DNA of 64,000 nucleotides from an uncultured Acidobacteriota bacterium (GTDB lineage: Bacteria; Acidobacteriota; Terriglobia; Bryobacterales; Bryobacteraceae). The position numbers were made by a program, and so were the translations under genes. Below the pieces are notes generated by a model. It did not search any database and had not been told where the DNA came from. It was given only the letters and a program-made list of their open reading frames with translations. The stretch spans positions 124,001-188,000 of the forward strand of contig CADEFT010000010.1 of the NCBI GenBank assembly GCA_902826685.1, read 5' to 3'. Position 1 is the stretch's first letter, and every line of letters begins with the position of its first letter. Below, in pieces: positions 1-9,449 of the stretch.

Positions 1-266
1 GTGGAAAGCAGCGCGTGCGGCCGCTCCTTGCGGATCACCTCTTCGGCGTATTCCAGGCTGAGCGGTTCCACGTACGTCCGGTCCGCCAGTTCCGGGTCCG
101 TCATGATGGTCGCCGGATTCGAATTAATGAGGGCCACTTCATAGCCATCGGCCCGCAAAGCCTTGCAGGCTTGAGTGCCCGAATAGTCGAACTCGCAGGC
201 CTGGCCGATGATGATGGGCCCGGAACCCACGATAAGGATTCGTTGGATGTCGTTGCGTCTCGGCAT
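1..266 (-). CDS. carB: Carbamoyl-phosphate synthase large chain, N-terminal part (cut by window edge)
   Basis: Only the first 88 codons are inside the window; the gene continues past base 1. The visible N-terminus starts [20 protein letters not shown] and goes on with [10 protein letters not shown] and [12 protein letters not shown], which are hallmark motifs of the first ATP-grasp half of the large subunit. The enzyme uses ammonia from CarA, bicarbonate and two ATP to make carbamoyl phosphate for pyrimidine and arginine synthesis. It lies 10 bp downstream of carA on the same strand, so the two are very likely one operon. The ATG start at 264-266 is well placed. Identity is essentially certain; the rest of the protein cannot be judged. 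Confidence 0.96.
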   Translation of the reverse strand, partial: MPRRNDIQRILIVGSGPIIIGQACEFDYSGTQACKALRADGYEVALINSNPATIMTDPELADRTYVEPLSLEYAEEVIRKERPHALLS

Positions 267-276
267 CGTCTGCGGC

Positions 277-1407
277 TTACCCCTTGTGCTGGCGCATCAT
301 CTCGATGAAGTCGTCAAACAGATAGTGAGAATCGTGCGGCCCCGGCGCCGCCTCCGGATGGTATTGCACGCAGAATACGGGATGCTCGCGGTGGCGCAGC
401 CCTTCCACGGTATCGTCGTTCAGATTCAGATGAGTGATGTCGATCGCGCTCGAACGCAGCGAATCGGCGTCCACGGCGAATCCGTGATTCTGCGACGTGA
501 TCTCCACCTTGTTAGTGCGATAGTTGATCACCGGATGATTCGCGCCGCGGTGTCCGAATTTCAACTTGTAAGTCTTGCCGCCCAGCGCCAGACCCAGTAT
601 CTGATGGCCCAGACAGATTCCGAAGATCGGCGTCTTGCCGATCATCCCACGCACCTGCGCGGCCTGGAATTCGAGCGGCTCCGGATCTCCCGGTCCATTC
701 GAAAGAAACACTCCATCGGGCTTGAGCGCCAGCACGTCTTCGGCGCGCGTACCCGCCGGCACCACCGTCACGCGGCAGCCGGAATGCACCAGGCGGCGCA
801 GGATGTTGCGTTTCATGCCGAAGTCGAACGCCACCACATGATGCTCAACCGGCGCGGCCGGCGGAAGCCGGTCCGACGGCGAGCACTTTTCCACCGCCTG
901 CGTCCATTCGTAGCGTTCCCGCGTCGAGACTTTCGTCGCCAGATCGAGGCCCGCCATCGAAGGCGAACGGCGCGCGGCTTCCACCAGGTCCTGCGGGTCG
1001 GAAGTGGCCGGTCCGATCACGCCGCGCATCACGCCGCTGGTCCGCAGCTTCCGCACCAGCTTGCGCGTATCCACTTCGGCGATGGCCGGAATCCCGTGCC
1101 GCGCCAAAAACTGATCGGCGGTCTCTTCGCTGCGCCAGTTCGAGGCGATCGACGACATCTCGCGCACCACCAGTCCCTCAATATACGGACGGGCGGATTC
1201 GCAATCGTCGTCGTTGGCGCCGTAGTTGCCGATCTGCGGATTCGTCAGCACCACAACTTGACCGGTATAGGAAGGATCGGTGAAGACTTCCTGGTATCCG
1301 GTGAGTGCCGTGTTGAATACCACTTCGCCGTGGCGCTGGGAACGCGCACCAAATGCGCGGCCCTCGAAGACTGTGCCGTCCTCCAGGGCGAGCAATGCAT
1401 CATTCAA
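277..1407 (-). CDS. carA: Carbamoyl-phosphate synthase small chain (glutaminase subunit)
   Basis: A 376-residue protein, the normal length for CarA. The N-terminal half is the CPSase small-chain domain ([15 protein letters not shown] at the start, then [12 protein letters not shown]), and the C-terminal half is a class I glutamine amidotransferase with nucleophile Cys in FGICLGHQ and the His/Glu of [12 protein letters not shown]. It hydrolyses glutamine and channels ammonia to CarB, encoded just downstream. The start is TTG (1405-1407), giving the family-typical N-terminus; an AGAGGAG ribosome-binding sequence sits about 10 nt upstream. No ATG fits the conserved N-terminus. Confidence 0.96.
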   Translation of the reverse strand: MNDALLALEDGTVFEGRAFGARSQRHGEVVFNTALTGYQEVFTDPSYTGQVVVLTNPQIGNYGANDDDCESARPYIEGLVVREMSSIASNWRSEETADQFLARHGIPAIAEVDTRKLVRKLRTSGVMRGVIGPATSDPQDLVEAARRSPSMAGLDLATKVSTRERYEWTQAVEKCSPSDRLPPAAPVEHHVVAFDFGMKRNILRRLVHSGCRVTVVPAGTRAEDVLALKPDGVFLSNGPGDPEPLEFQAAQVRGMIGKTPIFGICLGHQILGLALGGKTYKLKFGHRGANHPVINYRTNKVEITSQNHGFAVDADSLRSSAIDITHLNLNDDTVEGLRHREHPVFCVQYHPEAAPGPHDSHYLFDDFIEMMRQHKG

Positions 1408-1490
1408 TCTGGTGAAGCTCCTCTAGGAAGGTGTAATTCTTATTGGACCATGGCGGCGCGGGTCGGTTCAACCGTGACAAGCTCAGAAGG

Positions 1491-2252
1491 ATGCCCCTCG
1501 CCGCCCGTTCCTGCGACCTTTCCGATATCCTTCCCATGCGCGAGCAATACCGTGCCGAAATGAACTGCCAGATCATTCACGATTCCATTCATTCGCGCCC
1601 CGGCTGGACTCTCGAATACATGGCCGATATCGATGGCGCGGCGGCCGCATATGCGTCGGTGGCGGTAGGCGGTCCGTGGCGCCGCAAGGCGACGCTCTAT
1701 GAGTTCTACGCGCTTCCGCCTTTTCGCTCGCGTATCTTCGAATTGTTCACCGCACTGCTGGAAACCGCGCGCCCCAAGGCCATCACGACCCAGACCAACG
1801 CTCCGCTGCTGGCCACGATGCTGCACACCTTCGCTCCCAGGGTCTCCGCCGGCGCCATTCTGTTCGAGGATCGATTCCAGACCTCCCTTGAACCGCCTGG
1901 CGCAAGCTTTCGCCAGGCCGCTGCCGCCGATGCTCCGCTGCTCAAGGCGGCCGGGCTCGATGAGGGAGCCGAATGGGTGGTAACCCGCGACGGCGCCATC
2001 GTAGCCTCCGGCGGAGTCCTTTACCACTACAACCGGCCCTATGGCGACATCTATATGGACGTCGCCGCCGCCCATCGCCGCCAGGGCCTGGGCGCCTATA
2101 TCGTGCAGGAGTTGAAGGCTGTCTGCCGCGCCGGTGGCAGTGTCCCCGCCGCCCGCTGCAATGTGAAAAACGAAGCCAGCCGCCGCACCTTGCAGAAAGC
2201 CGGTTTTGTGCCATGCGGCAATCTGATCGAGGGCAACGTGAAATTCGGGTGA
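1491..2252 (+). CDS. GNAT family N-acetyltransferase
   Basis: About 253 residues from the ATG at 1491. The C-terminal half carries the acetyl-CoA binding motif of GNAT enzymes (HRRQGLGAYIVQELK, then NEASRRTLQKAGF), so it probably transfers an acetyl group from acetyl-CoA to an amine; the substrate cannot be read from the sequence. The N-terminal half is a second, divergent GNAT-like region. An in-frame TTG at 1443 would add 16 residues without family-like sequence, and ATG 1536 would remove conserved-looking residues (RSCDLSDILPMREQY), so 1491 is preferred. It diverges from carA. Only 35 bp separate it from the next gene on the same strand. Confidence 0.82.
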   Translation: MPLAARSCDLSDILPMREQYRAEMNCQIIHDSIHSRPGWTLEYMADIDGAAAAYASVAVGGPWRRKATLYEFYALPPFRSRIFELFTALLETARPKAITTQTNAPLLATMLHTFAPRVSAGAILFEDRFQTSLEPPGASFRQAAAADAPLLKAAGLDEGAEWVVTRDGAIVASGGVLYHYNRPYGDIYMDVAAAHRRQGLGAYIVQELKAVCRAGGSVPAARCNVKNEASRRTLQKAGFVPCGNLIEGNVKFG

Positions 2253-2287
2253 AACGGGGCGGACGCGTCCGCGGTCTACCGGCCAGG

Positions 2288-2815
2288 ATGACCGATACAC
2301 CGTCAAAAGCCCACGAAGAACATTTTTCCGGAACCGAAGCGGTGGAAAAAGTTCGCGCCCTGCTCAAACACTTCCGCTGCACGATGATGGTGACGCGCAA
2401 AGGCGCCGATCTTCACTCGCGGCCCATGACGCTGCTTGGCGACGCCGAAGATTTCGACGACACGCTTTGGTTCTTCACCGATAACCGCAGCGGCAAACTC
2501 GACGAAATCGCCGGCGGACAGCCCGTTTGGCTATTGTTTCAAAGCGACGACAAAAGCGCCTACCTGGAACTGGCGGGCAGGGCGTCGGAGATCGAAGACC
2601 GCAAGCGAATGGCGGAATTCTACACGCCCCTGATGAAGACCTGGTTCCCCGATGGTTTGGAAGATCCGCATCTGGGGATGCTCCGGTTCGACGCCGAAAG
2701 CGGCCGTTTCTGGGAAAGTCCCGGCGGCATGCTGCAGGTTCTGGCGGCGTTCACCAAATCGGCTCTCACCGGCACGCCGGGCAAGGCCGGGAATACGGGC
2801 AGCCTGAGTTTGTAA
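2288..2815 (+). CDS. Pyridoxamine 5'-phosphate oxidase-related FMN-binding protein (general stress protein family)
   Basis: A 175-residue protein starting MTDTPSKAHEEHF. The order of features fits the FMN-binding split barrel of small general-stress proteins of the YdaG/BlsR type: a strand with MMVTRKGADLHSRPM, then DDTLWFFTDNRSGKLDEI, then VWLLFQSDDKSAYLELAGRA and a C-terminal YTPLMKTWFPDG segment. Such proteins bind FMN or FAD or related cofactors; the physiological substrate is usually unknown. A long open frame continues upstream of 2288 but overlaps the GNAT gene and has no family-like sequence. It probably follows the GNAT gene in one transcript. Confidence 0.85.
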   Translation: MTDTPSKAHEEHFSGTEAVEKVRALLKHFRCTMMVTRKGADLHSRPMTLLGDAEDFDDTLWFFTDNRSGKLDEIAGGQPVWLLFQSDDKSAYLELAGRASEIEDRKRMAEFYTPLMKTWFPDGLEDPHLGMLRFDAESGRFWESPGGMLQVLAAFTKSALTGTPGKAGNTGSLSL

Positions 2816-2866
2816 AATTCCTGAAAGGAATTCTTTCCATCGGTAATTTCCCGCATGAGGAAGCCG

Positions 2867-5179
2867 ATGAAACTCAATCTCAACCTCTATTTTTCCCTTG
2901 CGGCGCTCGCCCTCGCCGCTCCGGCGCTTGCCGGACCCGCCCGCGCTACTTCCGGTGCCCTGCTGATGATGAATCGCGAAGGGCAGCCCACCGGCGAATG
3001 CCCGCTCAAACGTACGGAAGTAAAAGCCGAAATCACCGGCTTTCTCTCCCGTGTCACCGTCACCCAGAACTTCGAGAATCCTGCCTCCGATACCATCGAG
3101 GCGGTCTACACCTTCCCCCTGCCCGCCAACGCCGCCGTCGACCGCATGACCATGCTCATTGGCGACCGCACGGTGGAAGGCAAGATCAAGCCCCGCGAGG
3201 AAGCCAAGGCCATCTTCGACGCCGCCCGCAACGCCGGCAAAACCGCCAGCCTGCTCGAGCAGGAACGGCCTAATATCTTCACCCAATCGGTCACCAACAT
3301 CCGGCCCGGCGACAAGGTGCGCATCGTGATCAGCTACGTCGCGCCACTCCAGTACGAGGCGGGCACTTACGAATTCCTATTCCCGATGGTGGTGGGCCCG
3401 CGCTACATTCCGGGCAAGCCCACCGGAAGGCAGGCCGGTGGATGGGCGCCCGATACCAACCGCGTTCCCGATGCCAGCCGCGTTACGCCGAACGTCGCTC
3501 TGCCGGGTACTCGCGCCGGGCACGATATCACCATCGACGTTTCCATAGACTCGGGCGTGCCGATTCAACGCCTGGAATGCGGCTCCCATGAGATCGCCAA
3601 GGAGCAGGCCGGTCCCACCCGCGCCACTGTGCGTCTGAAGGATCTCGCCGTCATTCCGAACAAAGACTTCATTCTGAAGTACGGCACCGCGGGCGCCAGA
3701 ATCGACGATGCCCTGCTCACCCATCGCGGCGATAAAGGCGGATTCTTCACCCTCATCCTCCAACCGCCCGATCGCCCCGCCCCCACGCAGATTACGCCCA
3801 AGGAACTGGTGTTCGTCGTCGATACTTCCGGCTCTATGCACGGCTTCCCGCTCGACAAATCGAAAGAAGTGATGCGGCTGTCCCTCGCCCATATGAACCC
3901 GCGCGACAAGTTCAACGTCATCACCTTCGCCGGGGATACACACCTGCTGTTTTCCGAGCCCGAGCCCGCCACGCCGGAAAACATCTCCAAGGCCAAGGCG
4001 TTCCTCGACGGCCATCGCGGCGGCGGCGGCACCGAGATGATGAAGGCCATCCGCGCCGCGCTCGACCCCACCGACAGTCTGGAGCATATGCGTGTCGTCG
4101 TCTTCCTCACCGACGGCTACGTCGGCAACGACTTCGAAATCATCGGCGAGGTGAAAAAGCATCCCAAAACCAGGGTCTTCTCCTTCGGCATCGGCAACGC
4201 GGTGAACCGCTTCCTGCTCGACCGCATCGCCGGCGAAGGGCGCGGCGAGGCCGAGTTTGTCACCCTCAAGGACAATGGCGATGAAGCCGCGAAGCGCTTT
4301 TTCGAGCGCGTCCGCAATCCGCTTCTCACCGACGTCCAAATCGACTTCGGCGGCCTGCCTGTCAGCGACGTCTATCCCAAACGCGTTCCGGATCTGTTCG
4401 CCGCCAGGCCTCTGGTCATCCACGGCCGCTATTCGGGCGCGGCCAAAGGCGCCCTGCGCATTCAGGGCAAAGTCGCCGGCACCGCCTACAACCGCGAAGT
4501 GAAGGTCGATCTTCCCGCCGCCGATTCCCGTCACGACGTGCTGGCGTCGTTTTGGGCGCGCGCCAAGGTGGACGATCTGATGGCGCAGGATTACGCCGGC
4601 ATGCAGCGCGGCAATCCCGCCGGGCAACTGCAGGCCGAGATCACGCGCATCGGACTCGAGTTTCGCCTCATGACCCAGTTCACGGCCTTCGTGGCGGTAG
4701 AAGAAAAGGTGGTAAACGAGGGTGGCAAGGTTCGCCGCGTCGAAGTTCCCGTCGAGATGCCCGAGGGCGTCAGCTACAAAGGAGTCTTTGGAGAACGTGA
4801 CGCTGTCCAGGTGGCGGGTCTAACGGCGAATCAATCCGTTATGTTCTCCCCACGCGGCGCCTGGGCCGTGAAACGGCGCGCCGCCCCCCTCGCGGTCCCC
4901 GCCGAGAAAGAGGAATCGCGCATCGCCCAGCCCCCGGCCGATCCCGCGCGCAAACTGCACCCCGACCTGCAGACGCCCTGGGCCCGGCAATCGGCCAAAT
5001 TGACGCTGAAGATCTACCTCACCGCCAACAACGCGGCGGCTGTCGAAGAGCTCAAGCGGCTCGGGCTCGAAGGGATTCAGTACGACGCGGCCGGCGGTTT
5101 CGTGACCGGATCGCTGCCCGGCTCGAAGCTCGCCGCGCTTACCGCGCTGTCCGCCGTCCGGTACGTCTCCCCGCTCTAA
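2867..5179 (+). CDS. Secreted VIT and von Willebrand factor type A domain protein
   Basis: About 770 residues. It has an N-terminal signal peptide (hydrophobic run ending near ALAGPARA), a VIT domain around residues 40-170 (VTVTQNFENPASDTIEAVYTFPLP is its core), then a vWA domain from about residue 310 with an intact metal-binding motif DTSGSMHG and a later FLTDGY. The function is likely protein-protein binding in the envelope. ATG 2867 is preferred over ATG 2855 because GAGGAA lies a few bases upstream of it. In proteobacteria such VIT-vWA proteins are often sortase substrates and an exosortase gene follows here, but the C-terminus (VRYVSPL) has neither an LPXTG nor a PEP-CTERM tail. Confidence 0.88.
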   Translation: MKLNLNLYFSLAALALAAPALAGPARATSGALLMMNREGQPTGECPLKRTEVKAEITGFLSRVTVTQNFENPASDTIEAVYTFPLPANAAVDRMTMLIGDRTVEGKIKPREEAKAIFDAARNAGKTASLLEQERPNIFTQSVTNIRPGDKVRIVISYVAPLQYEAGTYEFLFPMVVGPRYIPGKPTGRQAGGWAPDTNRVPDASRVTPNVALPGTRAGHDITIDVSIDSGVPIQRLECGSHEIAKEQAGPTRATVRLKDLAVIPNKDFILKYGTAGARIDDALLTHRGDKGGFFTLILQPPDRPAPTQITPKELVFVVDTSGSMHGFPLDKSKEVMRLSLAHMNPRDKFNVITFAGDTHLLFSEPEPATPENISKAKAFLDGHRGGGGTEMMKAIRAALDPTDSLEHMRVVVFLTDGYVGNDFEIIGEVKKHPKTRVFSFGIGNAVNRFLLDRIAGEGRGEAEFVTLKDNGDEAAKRFFERVRNPLLTDVQIDFGGLPVSDVYPKRVPDLFAARPLVIHGRYSGAAKGALRIQGKVAGTAYNREVKVDLPAADSRHDVLASFWARAKVDDLMAQDYAGMQRGNPAGQLQAEITRIGLEFRLMTQFTAFVAVEEKVVNEGGKVRRVEVPVEMPEGVSYKGVFGERDAVQVAGLTANQSVMFSPRGAWAVKRRAAPLAVPAEKEESRIAQPPADPARKLHPDLQTPWARQSAKLTLKIYLTANNAAAVEELKRLGLEGIQYDAAGGFVTGSLPGSKLAALTALSAVRYVSPL

Positions 5180-5299
5180 CACCGGAACCGGGAACGCGCT
5201 ATCATGGCCTCAGAAGAGTCCGTCACTCGGAGGATGGTGGCGTGTTCCCTTTTGGTGCGATACTATGTGTCGTAACCGATATCGTTGGCAGGATGGTCT

Positions 5300-6181
5300 A
5301 TGGGCTCCAGTACCAACACAATGCCCCGGCCGGAAGTGCGCCCCCAGGTAGCGGGAGGACTGATCAGCGGTCTCGTCTGGTTCGCGCTTCTCTTAACCGT
5401 TTGTTACTTCCCTATTCTTCAGCAACTGGTGAACCAGTGGCTTACCGACGAAGATATGGGACACGGGTTCTTCGTACCCGTGCTCGCGGCTTACGTGGCG
5501 TGGCAGAAGAAGGATGAGCTGCTCTCCGCCAACTTGCAAACCAACGCGGCGGGTCTGGTGTTGATGGCGCTGGCGGCCGCCCAGTCCATCGCCGGCACGC
5601 TTGGAGCGGAGCTGTTCACCCAGCGCGTGGCCTTCGTATTCTCGGTCATCGGCGCCGTGTTCTATTTCGGCGGCTGGAAGGCGATTCGCATTCTCGCGTT
5701 CCCTCTATTCCTGCTCTTCTTCATGATCCCCATTCCCGCCATCGTTTATAACCGCATCACGTTCCCCCTTCAGTTGATTGCCAGCCAGGTCGCCGAAACC
5801 GTACTCAGCCTGGTCGGCATTCCGGTGGTTCGCGAAGGCAACGTGCTGGAACTGCCCAGCCAGAAGCTGTCGGTGGTGGAGGCCTGCAGCGGAATCCGCT
5901 CGCTGCTATCGCTCTCGTTCCTGTCGCTGATCTACGGATACTTCTTCGAGAACCGGCAGTGGGTGCGCTGGACATTGTTCTTTGCCACCATCCCCATCGC
6001 CATCACCGCCAACGCCAGCCGCGTCACCCTCACCGGCCTGTTGAGCGAAGTGAACGTCGAATACTCACGCGGCGTCTACCACAGCCTTTCCGGCTGGGTC
6101 GTCTTTGTCGTGGCGATGGTCATCCTGGTCGCCTTCCACCAGGTGTTGGATAAGACATCCGGCCTGCTGAAACGGAGCTGA
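5300..6181 (+). CDS. Exosortase/archaeosortase family membrane protease
   Basis: About 293 residues with eight or so hydrophobic segments. The catalytic triad of the exosortase family is visible: Cys in VVEACSGIRSL, Arg in ITANASRVTLTG and His in GVYHSLSGWVVF. Exosortases are inner-membrane transpeptidases that process proteins carrying C-terminal PEP-CTERM-like tails and are tied to exopolysaccharide production. The EpsI gene follows after 4 bp, the standard pairing. An in-frame TTG at 5285 could also start translation, but ATG 5300 has AGGA at a good distance. No PEP-CTERM substrate is encoded in this window. Confidence 0.92.
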   Translation: MGSSTNTMPRPEVRPQVAGGLISGLVWFALLLTVCYFPILQQLVNQWLTDEDMGHGFFVPVLAAYVAWQKKDELLSANLQTNAAGLVLMALAAAQSIAGTLGAELFTQRVAFVFSVIGAVFYFGGWKAIRILAFPLFLLFFMIPIPAIVYNRITFPLQLIASQVAETVLSLVGIPVVREGNVLELPSQKLSVVEACSGIRSLLSLSFLSLIYGYFFENRQWVRWTLFFATIPIAITANASRVTLTGLLSEVNVEYSRGVYHSLSGWVVFVVAMVILVAFHQVLDKTSGLLKRS

Positions 6182-6185
6182 TCTC

Positions 6186-6845
6186 ATGCCCGATTTTCTC
6201 GCCTCCAAGCCCGCTAAAATCCTCACGGTTTTCCTGCTGGTGCAGGCCATGCTGTTCTACAGCCTCGCCCGCACGGAGCCCATGCGGCCCACCTCGCCCC
6301 TTTCCACCATGCCCAAGGAATTCGGCGAGTGGAAAATGAGCCAGGAAGGCGTGGTCGAAAAGGAAGTCGCCGACGTGCTCAAAGCCGACGATCTGCTCAC
6401 CCGCTGGTACGTCCACGGCAAAACCAGTCAGATCGCGAGCCTCTTCATCGCCTACTTCGGCACCCAGCGTAACGGCAAAGCGCCCCACTCCCCCAAGAAC
6501 TGTCTGCCGGGGTCGGGATGGGTTTCCTCGGTGAACGACGAACTTACCGTGAACGTTCCCGGACGCTCCGATCCCATCGAGTTACAGCGCTACGTGGTTT
6601 CAAAAGGCAATGAGCGATCGGTGGTGGTGTACTGGTATCACTCGGCCCATCATGCCGTGGGCAACGAGTATAAAGCCAAGATGTACACCGTGCTCGATTC
6701 CATTCGCTACAACCGGTCCGACACGGCGCTGGTGCGCGTGGTGATTCCGGTTCGCCGCGATGCCGATGAGAAAGAGCTCACCGATGTCGCCGTTGGCTTC
6801 GTGCAGTCGTTCTATTCAAACCTGGGCACTTACTTCCCGGCCTGA
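6186..6845 (+). CDS. EpsI family protein
   Basis: A 219-residue protein with one N-terminal membrane segment (ILTVFLLVQAMLFYSLA) followed by an extracytoplasmic domain with the EpsI-family signature APHSPKNCLPGSGW. EpsI domains occur either fused to the C-terminus of exosortases or as a separate gene directly after them, as here, and take part in exopolysaccharide or PEP-CTERM protein export. The biochemical role is not established. The last 16 bases overlap the end of the convergent serine hydrolase gene. Confidence 0.9.
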   Translation: MPDFLASKPAKILTVFLLVQAMLFYSLARTEPMRPTSPLSTMPKEFGEWKMSQEGVVEKEVADVLKADDLLTRWYVHGKTSQIASLFIAYFGTQRNGKAPHSPKNCLPGSGWVSSVNDELTVNVPGRSDPIELQRYVVSKGNERSVVVYWYHSAHHAVGNEYKAKMYTVLDSIRYNRSDTALVRVVIPVRRDADEKELTDVAVGFVQSFYSNLGTYFPA

Positions 6846-7939
6846 ACGGTAACCGCCGCCAGAACCTTTTCGAGGAAGCCGTTCATCGCCTCACCCTGAA
6901 ACCACCGCCACACGACCACAATGTCGTGTTCGGGGTCGATCCAGATCGTGTTCGATCCGTTCCCCATCGCCGCGAATGTCGTTGCTGGCGTGGATGGCGT
7001 GTGCTTGCGCTTCGTGTTCAACCACCACAGGTAGCCATAGTCCGGCCCGTGCGGCCCCGGCACCGCCGCCTGCCGCAGCCAGGCCTCGGAAACGATCCGC
7101 CGCCCGTTCCACCGTCCCTTGTTCAGAATCATCAGGCCGAACCGTGCCATGTCTTCCGAGTTCATCCAGATGCCGCCGCCCCACCGCGTGCCGCCGCTCA
7201 CCGACCCGCTCGAATTGTCGTAAGGGATCCACCGCCACTGCTTCGACCCGCCGATCGGGTCCATAATCTCCGTCTTCAAAACCTCCGGCAGCCCCTTGCC
7301 GAAGAGCTTCATCAGCGACAGCGAGAACCGGTTGATGCGGACGTCGTTGTATTCGTAGAACGAGCCCGGTTCCTCGATCGCGCGCGGTTTGCGCTCCCCC
7401 GCGCCGAACTCCTCATGGCCCACGAAATCCGATTTCTTGCCGAACATCGTGCCTTCCCATTCACTCGTCTGGTGCAGATGATGCTTCCAGGTCACCTTGC
7501 GGTTGTGCGCCGAATCATAGGATCCGTCGTCGATATACTTCACCACCGGATCGTTCACATCCTTGATCAATCCGCGGTCGAACGCCACGCCGCACACGGT
7601 GGATAAGAAGCTCTTCGCGGCGCTATACATCGGATCGTTGGCCTTGACGTCGCCGAACGCCGCCGCGATATATCCGTGCCGGATGATGAGGCCGTTGGTC
7701 GCCGCACGCTTATCCGGCACCGGACCGAGCGGCCGCCCGAACACGCGCACCTGGTCTTTGGCGAAATCCCACCCGCTGCCGTGCGCCTTGGCGAACTCCA
7801 CCGCCTGCGCCAGCCTGGCGGCATCGAAGCCCAATTCGGCGGGCGCGCGATGCTTCCATTCCCCGGCGGGCGGAAAATACGGCGCCGCCGGCTGCCACGC
7901 CCGCAGCACGAAGCAGAACGAAAGAATCAACAGGTACAT
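6830..7939 (-). CDS. Secreted beta-lactamase-family serine hydrolase (class C / penicillin-binding fold)
   Basis: A 369-residue protein with a signal peptide (LLILSFCFVLRAWQPAA). Motif 1 SxxK appears as SAAKSF and motif 2 YxN as YEYND, placing it in the beta-lactamase/DD-peptidase-like serine hydrolase family (Pfam Beta-lactamase). Members act as esterases, D-aminopeptidases or amide hydrolases; the substrate cannot be assigned. Its end overlaps epsI by 16 bp in a convergent arrangement and it starts 18 bp after the end of the upstream flavoprotein gene on the same strand. Confidence 0.88.
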   Translation of the reverse strand: MYLLILSFCFVLRAWQPAAPYFPPAGEWKHRAPAELGFDAARLAQAVEFAKAHGSGWDFAKDQVRVFGRPLGPVPDKRAATNGLIIRHGYIAAAFGDVKANDPMYSAAKSFLSTVCGVAFDRGLIKDVNDPVVKYIDDGSYDSAHNRKVTWKHHLHQTSEWEGTMFGKKSDFVGHEEFGAGERKPRAIEEPGSFYEYNDVRINRFSLSLMKLFGKGLPEVLKTEIMDPIGGSKQWRWIPYDNSSGSVSGGTRWGGGIWMNSEDMARFGLMILNKGRWNGRRIVSEAWLRQAAVPGPHGPDYGYLWWLNTKRKHTPSTPATTFAAMGNGSNTIWIDPEHDIVVVWRWFQGEAMNGFLEKVLAAVTVQAGK

Positions 7940-7957
7940 TCGGTTCGCTCCTCTCCC

Positions 7958-8935
7958 TTAACCCAGCTTCGCCGCGATATCGGCGGCGATCTTCTCCCCA
8001 TGAAACCGGCCGTTCTCGATGAAGATCTCATTGGTGTGGCGGCCCGCCACCACCACGCCCGCCAGATACATCCCGCGGCGCTCGCTCTCGAGCGTATCCG
8101 GATTGGTCCGCGGCTTCTGGCTCTCGCCCTCCAGATGAATTCCATGCGCCGCCATGAATTCGAAATCCGGCCGGTAGCCGGTCATGGCGAACACGAAGTC
8201 GTTCTTCAGCGACACTTCGCCATCCGGCGTGCGCACGGAGATCGACTCCGGCCGGATCTCGCTCAGCGAGCTGTTGAAATAGGCCTTCACCTCGCCCGCC
8301 GTGATGCGATTCTCGATGTTCGGCTTGATCCAATACTTCACGTGCTTGTGGATGGCGGGGCCGCGGTGTATCAGCGTGACGCGCGCGCCGGTCCAGAACA
8401 GTTCCAGCGCCGCAATCGCCGCCGAATTCTTCGCGCCGATCACCGCGACGTCGCAATTGAAATAAGGGTGCGCCTCGCGGTAATAATGGATGACTTTCGG
8501 CAGATCCTCGCCAGGCACGTTCAGGTAATTCGGAATGTCGTAGTAACCGGTGGCGAGAATCACCTTCCGTGCCGCGTAGGTCTGCGCCGCGCCCTGCCGG
8601 TCGACGGTATGCGTCTGGAAATCGCCGTCGCCGCCCTCGATCCGGGTCACCCGCTCATACTGCCGGATCTCCAGCCCATAGTGTTCCGCCGCCCGCCGGT
8701 AATACTTCAGCGCCTCGATGCGGTTCGGCTTCTCATTGAGCGACGTCATCGGCAGGCCGCCGATCTCCAGCAGCTCTGGCGTGGTGAAGAACACCATGTT
8801 GGTCGGATAGTGGTAGAGCGAATTGACCAGGCATCCCTTTTCGATCAGCACCGCCGGGACCCCACGCTTCTTCAACTCGATGCCGCAGGCGAGCCCGGTG
8901 GGGCCCGCGCCGACAATCACCACCTCGAAGCTCAT
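7958..8935 (-). CDS. YpdA-like FAD-dependent NAD(P)H oxidoreductase (putative bacillithiol disulfide reductase type)
   Basis: A 325-residue two-dinucleotide-binding-domain flavoprotein. It has the FAD motif GAGPTGLACG at residues 9-18, a central NAD(P)H site beginning DVAVIGAKNSAAIAALE, and the C-terminal FAD-contacting ATGYYD and GVVVAGRHTNEIFIENGR. No CxxC redox motif is present, as in the YpdA family that reduces bacillithiol disulfide. Whether this organism makes bacillithiol cannot be told from the window. The ATG at 8933-8935 lies 4 bp after the alaS stop, so it is probably the last gene of the alaS transcript. Confidence 0.85.
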   Translation of the reverse strand: MSFEVVIVGAGPTGLACGIELKKRGVPAVLIEKGCLVNSLYHYPTNMVFFTTPELLEIGGLPMTSLNEKPNRIEALKYYRRAAEHYGLEIRQYERVTRIEGGDGDFQTHTVDRQGAAQTYAARKVILATGYYDIPNYLNVPGEDLPKVIHYYREAHPYFNCDVAVIGAKNSAAIAALELFWTGARVTLIHRGPAIHKHVKYWIKPNIENRITAGEVKAYFNSSLSEIRPESISVRTPDGEVSLKNDFVFAMTGYRPDFEFMAAHGIHLEGESQKPRTNPDTLESERRGMYLAGVVVAGRHTNEIFIENGRFHGEKIAADIAAKLG

Positions 8936-8939
8936 CGCT

Positions 8940-9422
8940 TCAACCCAGCATAGCCGCGACGCTCGAATACACCGCGTCGAGCGCGCCGCCCAGCGCGCCC
9001 GCGTCCTTGCCGCCACCCTCGGCCATGTCCGGCCGGCCGCCGCCCTTGCCGCCGATCGCCTGCGAAAGCGAGCCCGCCAGCTTCCCGGCATGCACCTTCG
9101 CCGTCAGATCCTTGGTTACGGCCGAAACCAGCGATACCTGTCCGCCCTCGGCGCTCGCCAGCACCACCACCGCCGTCTGCCACTTGTTGCGCAGCGAATC
9201 GGCCAGCGTGCGGAGCTGATTGCGATCGAGCCCATCCACGCGGTGCGCCAGCACCTTCACCCCGCTCATCACCCGCGCCTGGTCTTCGAGCGAGCCCAAC
9301 TCCGCCTGCGCCAGTTTCGCCTTCAACTGCTCCACCTGCTTTTCGAGCGCCTTTTGCTGCGCCGCCAGCCGCTCCACCTGCTCCACCAGATCCGATTCCG
9401 ATGTCCGCAGCGCAAAGGCCAT
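8940..9422 (-). CDS. alaS: Alanyl-tRNA synthetase C-terminal part (coiled coil plus DHHA1/C-Ala domain), separated by an amber codon
   Basis: These 160 residues are the normal C-terminal end of AlaRS: a coiled coil (LVEQVERLAAQQKALEKQVEQLKAKL) followed by the DHHA1-type C-Ala domain with GGGRPDMAEGGGKD near the end. The frame is the same as that of the upstream alaS part, interrupted only by TAG at 9450-9452, so the two pieces would form a continuous 882-residue protein of standard length if the TAG were sense. The in-frame ATG at 9420-9422 has no convincing ribosome-binding site. The fragment could be a separate subunit, the product of read-through, or untranslated debris. Confidence 0.8.
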   Translation of the reverse strand: MAFALRTSESDLVEQVERLAAQQKALEKQVEQLKAKLAQAELGSLEDQARVMSGVKVLAHRVDGLDRNQLRTLADSLRNKWQTAVVVLASAEGGQVSLVSAVTKDLTAKVHAGKLAGSLSQAIGGKGGGRPDMAEGGGKDAGALGGALDAVYSSVAAMLG

Positions 9423-9449
9423 CGTCCGTGAGGTCGGCGCGGCCGCCAG

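Noticed and set aside
5120..5179. Hidden PEP-CTERM or LPXTG tail on the VIT/vWA protein
   Set aside because: The last 30 residues have no PEP or LPXTG motif, no long hydrophobic stretch and no basic end.
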